From the NCBI GenBank assembly GCA_036675815.1, contig JAKFEE010000002.1, positions 1 through 50,367 of the forward strand: 50,367 nt of DNA. Reading direction: 5' to 3'. The translations under genes were made by a program, and so were the position numbers. This DNA comes from JAKFEE01 sp036675815. GTDB lineage: Bacteria > Pseudomonadota > Alphaproteobacteria > Rhodospirillales > Magnetospirillaceae. This document shows, piece by piece, positions 40,751 to 49,821 of this stretch; the stretch's first letter is position 1, and every line of letters begins with the position of its first letter. Under the pieces are notes generated by a model, which ran no database searches, was not told where the DNA came from, and saw nothing but the letters and a program-made list of their open reading frames with translations.

Positions 40751-41218
40751 ATGCGCAAGTATCTCGTTTACGCGATAGCAATATTGGCGCTGATGCTGGG
40801 CCTGCAGGTCATGTTGCCGCACCGGCTCGAGGAGGGGCGTTCGACCGAGGTGCTCGGCAAGCTCAATCACTACCTGAAATCACGGCCACGCGGCGTGGCG
40901 TTGGCACAACTCAGCGATGCCTTCGACTGGGACCGTGTCTGCGCGGTCAAGGCCGACGCCTCGGTCGAAGCGTTTCAAATGGAAACGGACATAAGATTTC
41001 CCGGCGAGTTCGAGCTGGGCCGGCTGGGGCCGGCCTGGTTGCTCGTCTTTGCCAAGGGGCAGCAGGCGCTGGCGGTCACCGAAGTGCCGATTGCCAGTTT
41101 CGGCGACATCAAGCAGGAACGCCCGTACACCTGCGTCGACGATCACGGGGCCTTTTTCACGGTGATCGAGGGGGACGGCGCCTCCGAGCCGCCGCGGCGC
41201 TTCATCCTGCGCAGCTGA
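40751..41218 (+). CDS. Hypothetical membrane-anchored protein
   Basis: 155 residues. A single N-terminal hydrophobic helix (residues 4-22, LVYAIAILALMLGLQVML) is followed by a soluble domain, probably periplasmic, with FDWDRVCAVKADASVEAFQM, GRLGPAWLLVFAKGQQALAV and PYTCVDDHGAFFTVIEG. Two cysteines could form a disulfide. No family is recognised. It is divergent from the iron uptake group and shares the FNR-type box region. Confidence 0.62.
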   Translation: MRKYLVYAIAILALMLGLQVMLPHRLEEGRSTEVLGKLNHYLKSRPRGVALAQLSDAFDWDRVCAVKADASVEAFQMETDIRFPGEFELGRLGPAWLLVFAKGQQALAVTEVPIASFGDIKQERPYTCVDDHGAFFTVIEGDGASEPPRRFILRS

Positions 41219-41219
41219 G

Positions 41220-41381
41220 CTATTCGGGCTCGCGCTCCTGATGGGCGCGTTCCTGTTCGGCGGCGGTTTCCCCGACGTTACGGCAACCATCGCCGATATC
41301 GTCGGGGCTCTTGCCCGACTGGGCGATCCACTCCGCCGTCGTCGGCAGGTCGTCGCGCGCCCGGTCCTTGCTTTTGGGCAT
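41220..41381 (-). CDS. Small acidic hypothetical protein
   Basis: 53 residues, MPKSKDRARDDLPTTAEWIA at the start, with an AGGAGGA ribosome site 6 nt before the ATG. The remaining sequence (SGKSPDDIGDGCRNVGETAA then QERAHQEREPE) is acidic and low in hydrophobics, so it is probably an unstructured or single-helix protein. No family is recognised. It is convergent with the hypothetical membrane protein, whose stop overlaps its own stop region. Confidence 0.62.
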   Translation of the reverse strand: MPKSKDRARDDLPTTAEWIAQSGKSPDDIGDGCRNVGETAAEQERAHQEREPE

Positions 41382-41438
41382 GATCTTCCTCCTGTGCTCC
41401 TCCCCGCTTAACAGGGGCGGCGACAGAAGGTTCGGGAC

Positions 41439-41467
41439 GGAGCGCGGAGCTCCAGCTCCGCGCTCCG
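41439..41467. repeat. Single-hairpin copy of the palindromic repeat
   Basis: Only one hairpin of the family is present, GGAGCGCGGAGCT-CC-AGCTCCGCGCTCC, a perfect 13-bp stem. It lies just after the ndk stop (minus strand). Confidence 0.85.
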
Positions 41468-41478
41468 TCCGCTATTCC

Positions 41479-41901
41479 TCAGCCGACGATTTCGGTCTGC
41501 GCGAAGAAGAACGAGATCTCGTTGGCGGCGTTTTCGAGGCTGTCGGAGCCGTGCACCGAATTGGCCTCGACCGATTCCGCGAAATCGGCGCGGATGGTGC
41601 CGGGGGCGGCGTTGGCCGGGTTGGTGGCGCCCATGATCTCGCGGTTGCGGGCCATGGCGTTGTCGCCTTCCAGCACCTGGACCACGACCGGGCCGGAGAT
41701 CATGAAGGTCACCAGCTCGTCGAAGAACGAGCGCTCTGCGTGGACCGCATAGAAGGCCTGCGCCTGCTCCTTGGTCAGGCGAGTGCGCTTCTGCGCGACG
41801 ATGCGCAGGCCGGCTTCCTCGAACCGGGCGTTGATCTTGCCGGTGAGGTTGCGACGCGTCGCGTCAGGCTTGATGATCGACAGAGTACGTTCGAGAGCCA
41901 T
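41479..41901 (-). CDS. ndk: Nucleoside diphosphate kinase
   Basis: 140 residues, full size. It transfers phosphate between NTPs and NDPs through a phosphohistidine. The active histidine is H117 in ANSVHGSDS, and the N-terminal ERTLSIIKPDATRRNLTG and GATNPANAAPGTIRADFA are as expected. The ATG at 41901 follows GAAGGA. The frame continues upstream only as a shadow of the ABC-F gene on the other strand. Confidence 0.98.
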   Translation of the reverse strand: MALERTLSIIKPDATRRNLTGKINARFEEAGLRIVAQKRTRLTKEQAQAFYAVHAERSFFDELVTFMISGPVVVQVLEGDNAMARNREIMGATNPANAAPGTIRADFAESVEANSVHGSDSLENAANEISFFFAQTEIVG

Positions 41902-42078
41902 GCTTGATTCCTTCGGCCTTGAGAGGCACGCCGACGCCGGGGCCGGGTGCTGGCGCCACCGCCCACGGGTCGGCGGCGCGCCGGGCGTTATAATTCGTTT
42001 CAATTTCCAAGTAAACGCCGAGATGGTCCAGGTGGACCTGTGCTTTGCCGCAGGCCGGCGCCGTGCTATGAGGCGCCG

Positions 42079-43961
<1,883 letters not shown>

Positions 43962-43965
<4 letters not shown>

Positions 43966-44360
43966 CGGATTATCGTTTCTACACCGGCCTGCTGCGCTTC
44001 GTCGCGGCGAAGGCGGACCCGCGTGACACGGCCACGGCCGCGGTCATGGCGCATCTCGCGCCGCTGGCCGACGAGATTGACCGCGCGGGCGGGGTGTTTA
44101 CGGTCGCGCCGGCCGATCTCGCCACCACCGCCCGTGCCTTCGCCGGCGTCGCCGGCTTCCTGCAGAAACAGATCCTGCCCGAGGCGGTGGCCCACGGCCA
44201 CGCCGAGGTCGAACGGCGGCTGCGCTGGTCGGTGGACGCCTCGATGGAGGCGGTGCGCATCCTCCTGGTCCACGCCGCCGAGGGGGCGGGGCAGGCGGTG
44301 ACGGTGCGCCTGCCGCCCCTTTCCCACTCGCCGGAGAAGGGAAACCGGCGCGAACGATGA
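43962..44360 (+). CDS. Hypothetical protein coupled to the ABC-F gene
   Basis: 132 residues. The ATG overlaps the ABC-F stop (ATGA), so it is translationally coupled. The sequence is helical: RFYTGLLRFVAAKADPRDTA, then LADEIDRAGGVFTVAPADLA and AVAHGHAEVERRLRWSVDAS. No metal or membrane motif is visible and no family is recognised. The last ~20 residues (RLPPLSHSPEKGNRRER) run to the edge of a REP-like repeat and are probably variable. Confidence 0.62.
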
Positions 44361-44361
44361 T

Positions 44362-44385
44362 CCCTCGCCCGCAAGCGGGAGAGGG
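44362..44385. repeat. REP-like hairpin (CCCTCTCCCGC family), one mismatch
   Basis: CCCTCGCCCGC-AA-GCGGGAGAGGG differs from the other copies by one base in the left arm. It separates the converging hypothetical gene and the toxin-antitoxin pair. Confidence 0.75.
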
Positions 44386-44396
44386 AGAAAACCACC

Positions 44397-44759
44397 TTAC
44401 GCCGCGTCCTGGCCAAGCGTGATCGACGTGCGAATCTCGGTGTAATCGGCACGCAGCATCGTCCCGTCACGTTCGATCAACCCGACGGCTTCGAGAGCGG
44501 TCACGTCATCGTGGACCCGCTTGTAATCGCGCCCCAGGGCGCGGGCGAGCGCCCGGATGCTTGGCTCGGGCTTCTCATGCAGATGACGCAACAGCGCGTG
44601 GCGCTTGTCGGTCATCACCGAGGCGAGCGACGACCATGTCAGGAACGTGACATTGTCCTGCGGCTCGATGGGTTCGCCGTGTTCGGCGCGGTGCCATGCT
44701 TCGACGACGCGCTTGGCGGCGCCTCGCAGGCTGCCGCCGACGGTGACGCTCTTGCTCAT
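44397..44759 (-). CDS. TumA-like HTH antitoxin
   Basis: 120 residues. A winged HTH (about residues 48-105) reads MTDKRHALLRHLHEKPEPSI then ALARALGRDYKRVHDDVTAL, typical of the HVO_A0114-type DNA-binding family paired with TumE toxins. Its start overlaps the toxin stop by 4 bp (ATGA), and toxin first is the usual order. It probably neutralises the toxin and represses the operon. Confidence 0.8.
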   Translation of the reverse strand: MSKSVTVGGSLRGAAKRVVEAWHRAEHGEPIEPQDNVTFLTWSSLASVMTDKRHALLRHLHEKPEPSIRALARALGRDYKRVHDDVTALEAVGLIERDGTMLRADYTEIRTSITLGQDAA

Positions 44760-45043
44760 CGCTTCCTCCGCAACTGCTCGACCTCGGCGACAAATCTCTC
44801 CAACAGCCCATCGATCGAGTCGAAGGCCAACGGCTCCTCGTGATCGCCGACATGGCGGTGGTCGCCTTTGCCGCGCTCGTTATCATAACCCAGGAGCCGT
44901 TGACCGCCCGACACGTAAGTGAGGCTGTAGTTGAAGCCATGCGTCGTCGGCGCCACGGGTTCCGGCACTCGCCAGATCACCATTTGGGCCAGGTCTCCAT
45001 CGGGAAACACCACACGCTCCCGAATCACGAGTTTGGCCTTCAT
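44756..45043 (-). CDS. TumE-family toxin
   Basis: 95 residues from the ATG at 45043 (a longer frame from 45079 adds 12). The beta-rich sequence MKAKLVIRERVVFPDGDLAQ, followed by MVIWRVPEPV and HGFNYSLTYVSGGQRLLGYD, then NERGKGDHRHVG, matches the TumE (formerly DUF6516) layout, with the conserved R-x-D-N-x-x-G-K-x-x-H core. The family is probably an RNase-like toxin, but this is not shown for the protein itself. Confidence 0.82.
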   Translation of the reverse strand: MKAKLVIRERVVFPDGDLAQMVIWRVPEPVAPTTHGFNYSLTYVSGGQRLLGYDNERGKGDHRHVGDHEEPLAFDSIDGLLERFVAEVEQLRRKR

Positions 45044-45105
45044 CAGGCGAGTATGCCAGGAGGCCCCTGATGGCGTCAAACGCCATCAATGCAGACGTTT
45101 TTCGG

Positions 45106-45235
45106 CATGCCCGCGGACGCGGGCATCCAGTCCGCGATTCCGCGAAACCGTCAACGGAATGGGCTCCCGCTTTTGAGCGTGTGAAGGAATTCCCTTCTCC
45201 GTCACCCCCGCGGAAGCGGGGGTCCATTCCGCCTG
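45106..45235. repeat. REP-like intergenic repeat (CCCGCGGAAGCGGGGG family)
   Basis: Two related hairpins: GCCCGCGGACGCGGGC near 45109-45124 and CACCCCCGCGGAAGCGGGGGT near 45204-45224, each near a GTCC / GGAATGG flank. This is the same family as in the murA-hisG gap. The ~245-bp gap holds no gene. Confidence 0.7.
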
Positions 45236-45288
45236 TGCTTCAGCATCGAAATCGTGGTGAGATGCCGGCCAGAGCACTGCGCGGGCCT

Positions 45289-46224
45289 CTACTCCCGCCC
45301 CAGCGCCTGCATCAGTTCGCCCCATTCGCGCTTCGACAGGGTGCTGGTCTCCTGGCCCACCGGCTGGCCGGCGAGCATGCGCCGCACCACGTCGAGGCCG
45401 CCGGCCGACAGATGCGTGCCGCCGACGCGATATTTCATGAACGCGTCGTAGGTCAGCGGCACCCACGCCTTCAGCATCTCCAGCATCGCCTCGGCGTAGA
45501 CGCGGATCTCGTACTGGGCGTGGGGGTCGGCGCGCAGGCTGAGGAAATGCATCAGGTTGTGCAGGTCGGTCTTCCAGTACCACTGGGTATAGGTGTTGAG
45601 CGTCAGGTTCATCCGCGCCAGCTCGCGCGCCAGCCCCTTGCGCGACGGGTCGGCGGGCTCGCCCGCTTCGTCCTCGTTCAGCATCTGCGCATAGTGGTCG
45701 TAGCAACGCCCGGCGTCGTCCCGCAGCAGGCGCAGCACCTCGATGGCCTCGTCGCCCTCGAGCACGTCGCCGCGGCCCTGGCGGTTGGTGCGTGATTGCG
45801 CCGCCATATGGTCGGGGGCGGGGATGTAGAACTCCTTGTCGAGGATCGAATAGCGCGCCGAATACTCGTTGACGTTGGCGGTGCGATGGCGAATCCACTG
45901 CCGCGCCACGAAAATGGGCAGCTTCACGTGGTACTTGATCTCGCACATCTCGAACGGCGTGGTGTGCCGGTGGCGCAGCAGATAGTCGATGAGTCCCTTG
46001 TCCTCCTGCACCTTCTTGGTGCCGCGGCCATAGGACACCCGGGCCGCCTGGACGATGGCGCCGTCGTCGCCCATGTAGTCGATGACGCGCACGAAGCCGT
46101 GGTCCAGCGCCGGTAACGGCTGATACAGCATGTCTTCCAGCGCCGGGACGGTGGCACGGCGGGTCGTATGCGCCTGGGCGCGGGCGGCCTCGATTTCGGC
46201 CTGTTGCTCGGGGGTCAGCTGCAT
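45289..46224 (-). CDS. thyX: FAD-dependent thymidylate synthase
   Basis: 311 residues from the ATG at 46224. The ThyX signature RHRTANVNEYSARYS holds the RHRx7S motif (112-122). The flanking HTTPFEMCEIKYHVKLPIFV and GLARELARMNLTLNTYTQWY are typical of the alphaproteobacterial type. It makes dTMP from dUMP with reduced FAD, without forming dihydrofolate. The terminal ~20 residues of the upstream frame (from 46284) are not included. Confidence 0.97.
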   Translation of the reverse strand: MQLTPEQQAEIEAARAQAHTTRRATVPALEDMLYQPLPALDHGFVRVIDYMGDDGAIVQAARVSYGRGTKKVQEDKGLIDYLLRHRHTTPFEMCEIKYHVKLPIFVARQWIRHRTANVNEYSARYSILDKEFYIPAPDHMAAQSRTNRQGRGDVLEGDEAIEVLRLLRDDAGRCYDHYAQMLNEDEAGEPADPSRKGLARELARMNLTLNTYTQWYWKTDLHNLMHFLSLRADPHAQYEIRVYAEAMLEMLKAWVPLTYDAFMKYRVGGTHLSAGGLDVVRRMLAGQPVGQETSTLSKREWGELMQALGRE

Positions 46225-46338
46225 CGTCGGGCCCGGTGGTTGAAAGGGTGCGGCGACTGTAGCGGCGAACGCCGTCCGCTTCAAATTCTGTGTTTGACCA
46301 CTGGCGCACGCCGCCCAAGCCCACTATATTGACCCTCG

Positions 46339-46622
46339 CCGGGCTTCGGCCCGGCTATGGCGCTAAACGCCTTGTGGAATATGCCTTGTGGACCCGGGGG
46401 CGGTACCCGGCGCCTCCACCAAACCTTCCGGTCGCGACCGGAACCATGGGGGCGAAACAGGATCGACACGGGTAGTAAAGACATGGTTTGCGCTCGGCAT
46501 GATACCGCCGTTATCGGGTCAATCTCACAAGTGCCAATGACAATGAGGCGCTCGCTGTTGCTGCATAAGCAATAAGCGCGGTTCGGGGAGCACCGGGCAA
46601 CAGAAGCTCCCCACTTCTGCCC
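46339..46622 (+). ncRNA. ssrA: Permuted two-piece tmRNA
   Basis: The acceptor piece (about 46339-46421) ends with a T-arm like GGACCCGGGGGCGGTACCCGG and CGCCTCC-A-CCA. A short insert with the hairpin TTCCGGTCGCGACCGGAA separates it from the coding piece, which starts GGGGGCG (46448). These ends pair as an acceptor stem with the G3-U70 pair required for alanine charging. The coding piece has the tag frame GCC AAT GAC AAT GAG ... GCA TAA at 46533-46568, encoding ANDNEALAVAA, and an H-type pseudoknot near its end. GTTTGCGC of the coding piece pairs with GCGCTAAAC of the acceptor piece. The piece ends are approximate. Confidence 0.92.
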
Positions 46623-46652
46623 GACGCGGGCGTGGGAGAGGGGCCGGTTCGC

Positions 46653-47132
46653 ATGGGTCAGAGCATGTTGCGTTACGACAAGATGGTGGAAAATGCCCTG
46701 CGCGGCGTATTGCGCGAGGCGCTCACCGTCGCCGCCAAGGCGGGCTTGCCCGGCGCCCATCACTTCTACATCACCTTCCGCACCACCGACCCCGGCGTGG
46801 TCATTCCCGAGCAGGCGCGCACCCGCTATCCGGACGAGATGACGATCGTGCTGCAGCACCAGTTCTGGGGGCTCGACGTCACCGACGACTATTTCGAGGT
46901 CACGCTCTCGTTCAATCGCGTCAATGAGCGGCTGCACATCCCGTTCTCGGCCGTCACCGCCTTCGCCGACCCCTCGGCGAAATTCGGCCTGCAGTTCCAG
47001 ATCGAGGGCGCCGAGGAGGCGCCGTCGCCCGCCGCCGCCCTGCCCGCCGGGCTCGCAGCCGAGGACAAGGAAGAGGCCGCGCCGGCACCGGCCGGCGAGG
47101 TCATCGCCCTTGACGCCTTCCGCAAAAAGTAG
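46653..47132 (+). CDS. sspB: SspB-type ClpXP adaptor, alphaproteobacterial form
   Basis: 159 residues from the ATG at 46653. The fold blocks GLPGAHHFYITFRTTDPGVV, PDEMTIVLQHQFWGLDVTDD, YFEVTLSFNRVNERLHIPFS, and AVTAFADPSAKFGLQF are those of the SspB-alpha adaptors, and the charged linker ends in EVIALDAFRKK, the ClpX-docking tail. It binds the AANDN part of the ssrA tag and delivers tagged proteins to ClpXP. It lies about 30 nt after the tmRNA gene that makes that tag. Confidence 0.95.
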   Translation: MGQSMLRYDKMVENALRGVLREALTVAAKAGLPGAHHFYITFRTTDPGVVIPEQARTRYPDEMTIVLQHQFWGLDVTDDYFEVTLSFNRVNERLHIPFSAVTAFADPSAKFGLQFQIEGAEEAPSPAAALPAGLAAEDKEEAAPAPAGEVIALDAFRKK

Positions 47133-47193
47133 TTTCACAGGCCCCACCTGACCGGGCAGGCCGGTCCAACCCTTTGACCAGGGGCCTTTGCGC

Positions 47194-48810
47194 ATGGCTG
47201 CATCCAATCCGTACGACCTGTTTCCGCTCGCGGAAGACACGACGCCTTATCGTCGCCTGACCACCGACCATGTCGCCGTCGAGACTTTCAACGGCCGCAG
47301 TGTCTTGACGGTTGCGCCGGAGGCGCTGACGCTGTTGACGCGCGAGGCCATGCGCGACATCCAGCACCTGCTGCGCCCCGCCCATCTCGCCCAGGTGCGC
47401 GCCATCATCGACGACCCCGAGGCCTCGGCCAACGACAAGTTCGTCGCCCTCGACCTGCTGAAGAACGCCAACATCGCCGCCAGCGGCGTCCTGCCCATGT
47501 GCCAGGACACCGGCACCGCCATCGTCATGGGCAAAAAGGGCCAGAACGTCTGGACCGGCGGCAACGACGAGGAGGCGATCTCGCTCGGCGTGCGGCGCGC
47601 CTATACCGAGCTCAACCTGCGCTATAGCCAAGTGGCGCCGCTGGACATGTACGAGGAGGTCAACACCGGCACCAACCTGCCGGCGCAGATCGACCTGTTC
47701 GCCACCGAGGGCGACGCCTACAAGTTCCTGTTCATGGCCAAGGGCGGCGGCTCGGCCAACAAGACCTTCCTCTATCAGCAGACCAAGGCGCTGCTGAATC
47801 CCGAGTCGCTGATCAAGTTCCTGGACGCCCAGATCCGCACCCTGGGCACCGCCGCCTGCCCGCCCTATCACCTGGCCATCGTCATCGGCGGCCTGTCGGC
47901 CGAGATGGCGCTGAAGACCTGCAAGCTGGCCTCGACCAAGTATCTCGACGGCCTGCCGACCAAGGGCGACGACATGGGTCACGCCTTCCGCGACCTCGAA
48001 CTCGAGCAGAAGGTGCTGGAGCTCAGCCGCGAGATGGGCCTCGGCGCCCAGTTCGGCGGCAAGTACTTCTGCCACGACGTCCGTGTGGTGCGCCTGCCGC
48101 GCCACGGCGCCTCATGCCCGGTGGCCATCGGCGTGTCGTGCTCGGCCGACCGCCAGATCCTCGGCAAGATCACCAAGGATGGGGTGTTCCTCGAACAGCT
48201 CGAGACCGATCCGGCCAAATATCTGCCCAACATCGACACCGCGGTGCTGTCGGGCGAGGTGGTCGAGGTCGACCTCAACCAGCCCATGGCCGAGATCCGC
48301 AAGCTGCTGTCGCAGTATCCGATCCGCACCCGCCTGTCGCTGTCGGGCCCGTTGATCGTCGCCCGCGACATCGCCCATGCCAAGTTGAAGGAGCGACTGG
48401 ATCGCGGCGAGGGCCTGCCGCAGTATTTCAAGGACCATGCCGTCTATTACGCTGGCCCGGCCAAGACGCCGGAAGGCTTCGCCTCCGGCTCGTTCGGCCC
48501 GACCACGGCGGGGCGCATGGACTCCTACGTCGACCTGTTCCAGGCCAACGGCGGCAGCATGGTGATGGTGGCCAAGGGCAACCGCTCGCAGGCGGTCACC
48601 GATGCCTGCAAGAAGCACGGCGGCTTCTACCTTGGCTCGATCGGCGGCGCCGCCGCCCGCTTGGCCCAGGACTGCATCAAGAAGGTCGCGGTGGTGGAAT
48701 ACCCGGAACTCGGCATGGAAGCGATCTGGAAGATCGAGATCGAAGACTTCCCCGCCTTCATCGTCGTCGACGATAAGGGCAACGACTTCTTCGCCGAATT
48801 CGCCCACTGA
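47194..48810 (+). CDS. fumA: Class I fumarate hydratase (iron-sulfur)
   Basis: 538 residues. It interconverts fumarate and malate using an oxygen-sensitive 4Fe-4S cluster. Class I features are VLPMCQDTGTAIVMGKKGQN with the first cluster cysteine, TGTNLPAQIDLFATEGDAYK, KGGGSANKTFLYQQTKALLN, TAACPPYHLAIVIGGLSAEM and SFGPTTAGRMDSYVDLFQAN at the C-terminal part, with a further cysteine in DACKKHGGFYLG. The ATG at 47194 is preferred over a TTG at 47188. A class II fumarase gene starts about 1 kb downstream. Confidence 0.97.
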   Translation: MAASNPYDLFPLAEDTTPYRRLTTDHVAVETFNGRSVLTVAPEALTLLTREAMRDIQHLLRPAHLAQVRAIIDDPEASANDKFVALDLLKNANIAASGVLPMCQDTGTAIVMGKKGQNVWTGGNDEEAISLGVRRAYTELNLRYSQVAPLDMYEEVNTGTNLPAQIDLFATEGDAYKFLFMAKGGGSANKTFLYQQTKALLNPESLIKFLDAQIRTLGTAACPPYHLAIVIGGLSAEMALKTCKLASTKYLDGLPTKGDDMGHAFRDLELEQKVLELSREMGLGAQFGGKYFCHDVRVVRLPRHGASCPVAIGVSCSADRQILGKITKDGVFLEQLETDPAKYLPNIDTAVLSGEVVEVDLNQPMAEIRKLLSQYPIRTRLSLSGPLIVARDIAHAKLKERLDRGEGLPQYFKDHAVYYAGPAKTPEGFASGSFGPTTAGRMDSYVDLFQANGGSMVMVAKGNRSQAVTDACKKHGGFYLGSIGGAAARLAQDCIKKVAVVEYPELGMEAIWKIEIEDFPAFIVVDDKGNDFFAEFAH

Positions 48811-48817
48811 ACGAGAC

Positions 48818-48890
48818 GCCACCCTCACCCCGACCCTCTCCCGCAAGCGGGAGAGGGAGGGACCCGCCGCGTGGCGGTGGGAGGGTGAGG
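48818..48890. repeat. REP-like repeat (CCCTCTCCCGC hairpin with CACCCTCACCCC flank)
   Basis: CACCCTCACCCCGACCCTCTC then CCGC-AA-GCGGGAGAGGG, closing with GGGAGGGTGAGGG. The full element is a long imperfect palindrome directly after the fumarase stop, and may stop or protect the transcript. Confidence 0.82.
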
Positions 48891-48926
48891 GCCGCGCTGC
48901 GGCGTCACGGCGGCGGCTCGGCCGGC

Positions 48927-49301
48927 TCAATCCTCCCTCGCCCTCCACGGCTGCCAGCCCCGGCCTTCCTTGCCGCCGGTCATCTCGGTGGCGCGCCCTT
49001 CGATCGTGTGCATGGCGACGGTATGCATTTCGCCGCCGCGCTCGACCCGCTCAACCTCGACGCGAATGCCGCAGGCATGCGGGTTGGCCCGCACCGCCCC
49101 TTCGACGTATTTGCTGGCGTCCGCGTCCAATCGCTTCAAGCGGCCATCGTCATAGACCAGCCCGTAGGCCGTTTCATGGCCGACTCCCGCCAACAGCCGC
49201 TCCTTGGGATGGGCCCGCGCCTTGGTCAACGGGCTGCCGACATCGGCGAGGTAGCTGGCGACGTCGACGAGATAGCCCGCCAGGATCTCATGCCGCGACA
49301 T
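48927..49301 (-). CDS. Hypothetical protein
   Basis: 124 residues. The N-terminal half (EILAGYLVDVASYLADVGSP) is helical and the middle has a beta-like stretch (GVGHETAYGLVYDDGRLKRL). The C-terminal third contains VRANPHACGIRVEVERVERG and HTVAMHTIEGRA. No family is recognised and no membrane or metal motif is clear. It converges on the class I fumarase and diverges from the TfoX-like gene. Confidence 0.6.
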   Translation of the reverse strand: MSRHEILAGYLVDVASYLADVGSPLTKARAHPKERLLAGVGHETAYGLVYDDGRLKRLDADASKYVEGAVRANPHACGIRVEVERVERGGEMHTVAMHTIEGRATEMTGGKEGRGWQPWRARED

Positions 49302-49411
49302 GGCTCGAATCTCCTCATCTCCACCTACTGGTAAGACACGTGGGCTCCCTTTGGTATTCCGCCGCCACGCGCTAGACTAAATTTGGGCTTGGCAGGGCGG
49401 AGGGCAAGACC

Positions 49412-49765
49412 ATGACCAGCGGACGCGAATCAACCGATGCCATCGTCGCCCTGCTGCGATCGCTGGTGGGCGCGGTCGAGACCAGGGAGATGATGGGGGC
49501 CGTCGGACTCTTCCTCCAGGGCGCCCAGTTCGGCGTCATCTCCGACGCGCGCCTGCACTATCGCACCGATCACCTGAACCGCGCCGATTACGAAGCCTTC
49601 GAGATGCGGGATTCCGGCGCGTTCTGCCCGGCCGCAACCATGCCGGCGGACCTGCCGTGGCGGGTGGTGCCGGGGCCGGTGCTGGGCGATGCCGAGGTGC
49701 TGACGGCGTGGACGCGCAAGGCGTGGGAGGCGGCGAAGCGCGCCCGCAAGGCCGCACCCTACTAG
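49412..49765 (+). CDS. TfoX/Sxy N-terminal-domain protein
   Basis: 117 residues forming one TfoX_N domain: EMMGAVGLFLQGAQFGVISD, ARLHYRTDHLNRADYEAFEM, then VLGDAEVLTAWTRKAWEAAK with the family's closing helix. In gammaproteobacteria TfoX regulates competence; in Alphaproteobacteria the single-domain members have no known role. It ends 56 nt before the class II fumarase gene. Confidence 0.85.
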   Translation: MTSGRESTDAIVALLRSLVGAVETREMMGAVGLFLQGAQFGVISDARLHYRTDHLNRADYEAFEMRDSGAFCPAATMPADLPWRVVPGPVLGDAEVLTAWTRKAWEAAKRARKAAPY

Positions 49766-49821
49766 TCAGGGCAAGCCGCACGGCCCATGTCACGAGGGGC
49801 AGTCACGAAGGGCAGGCGATC

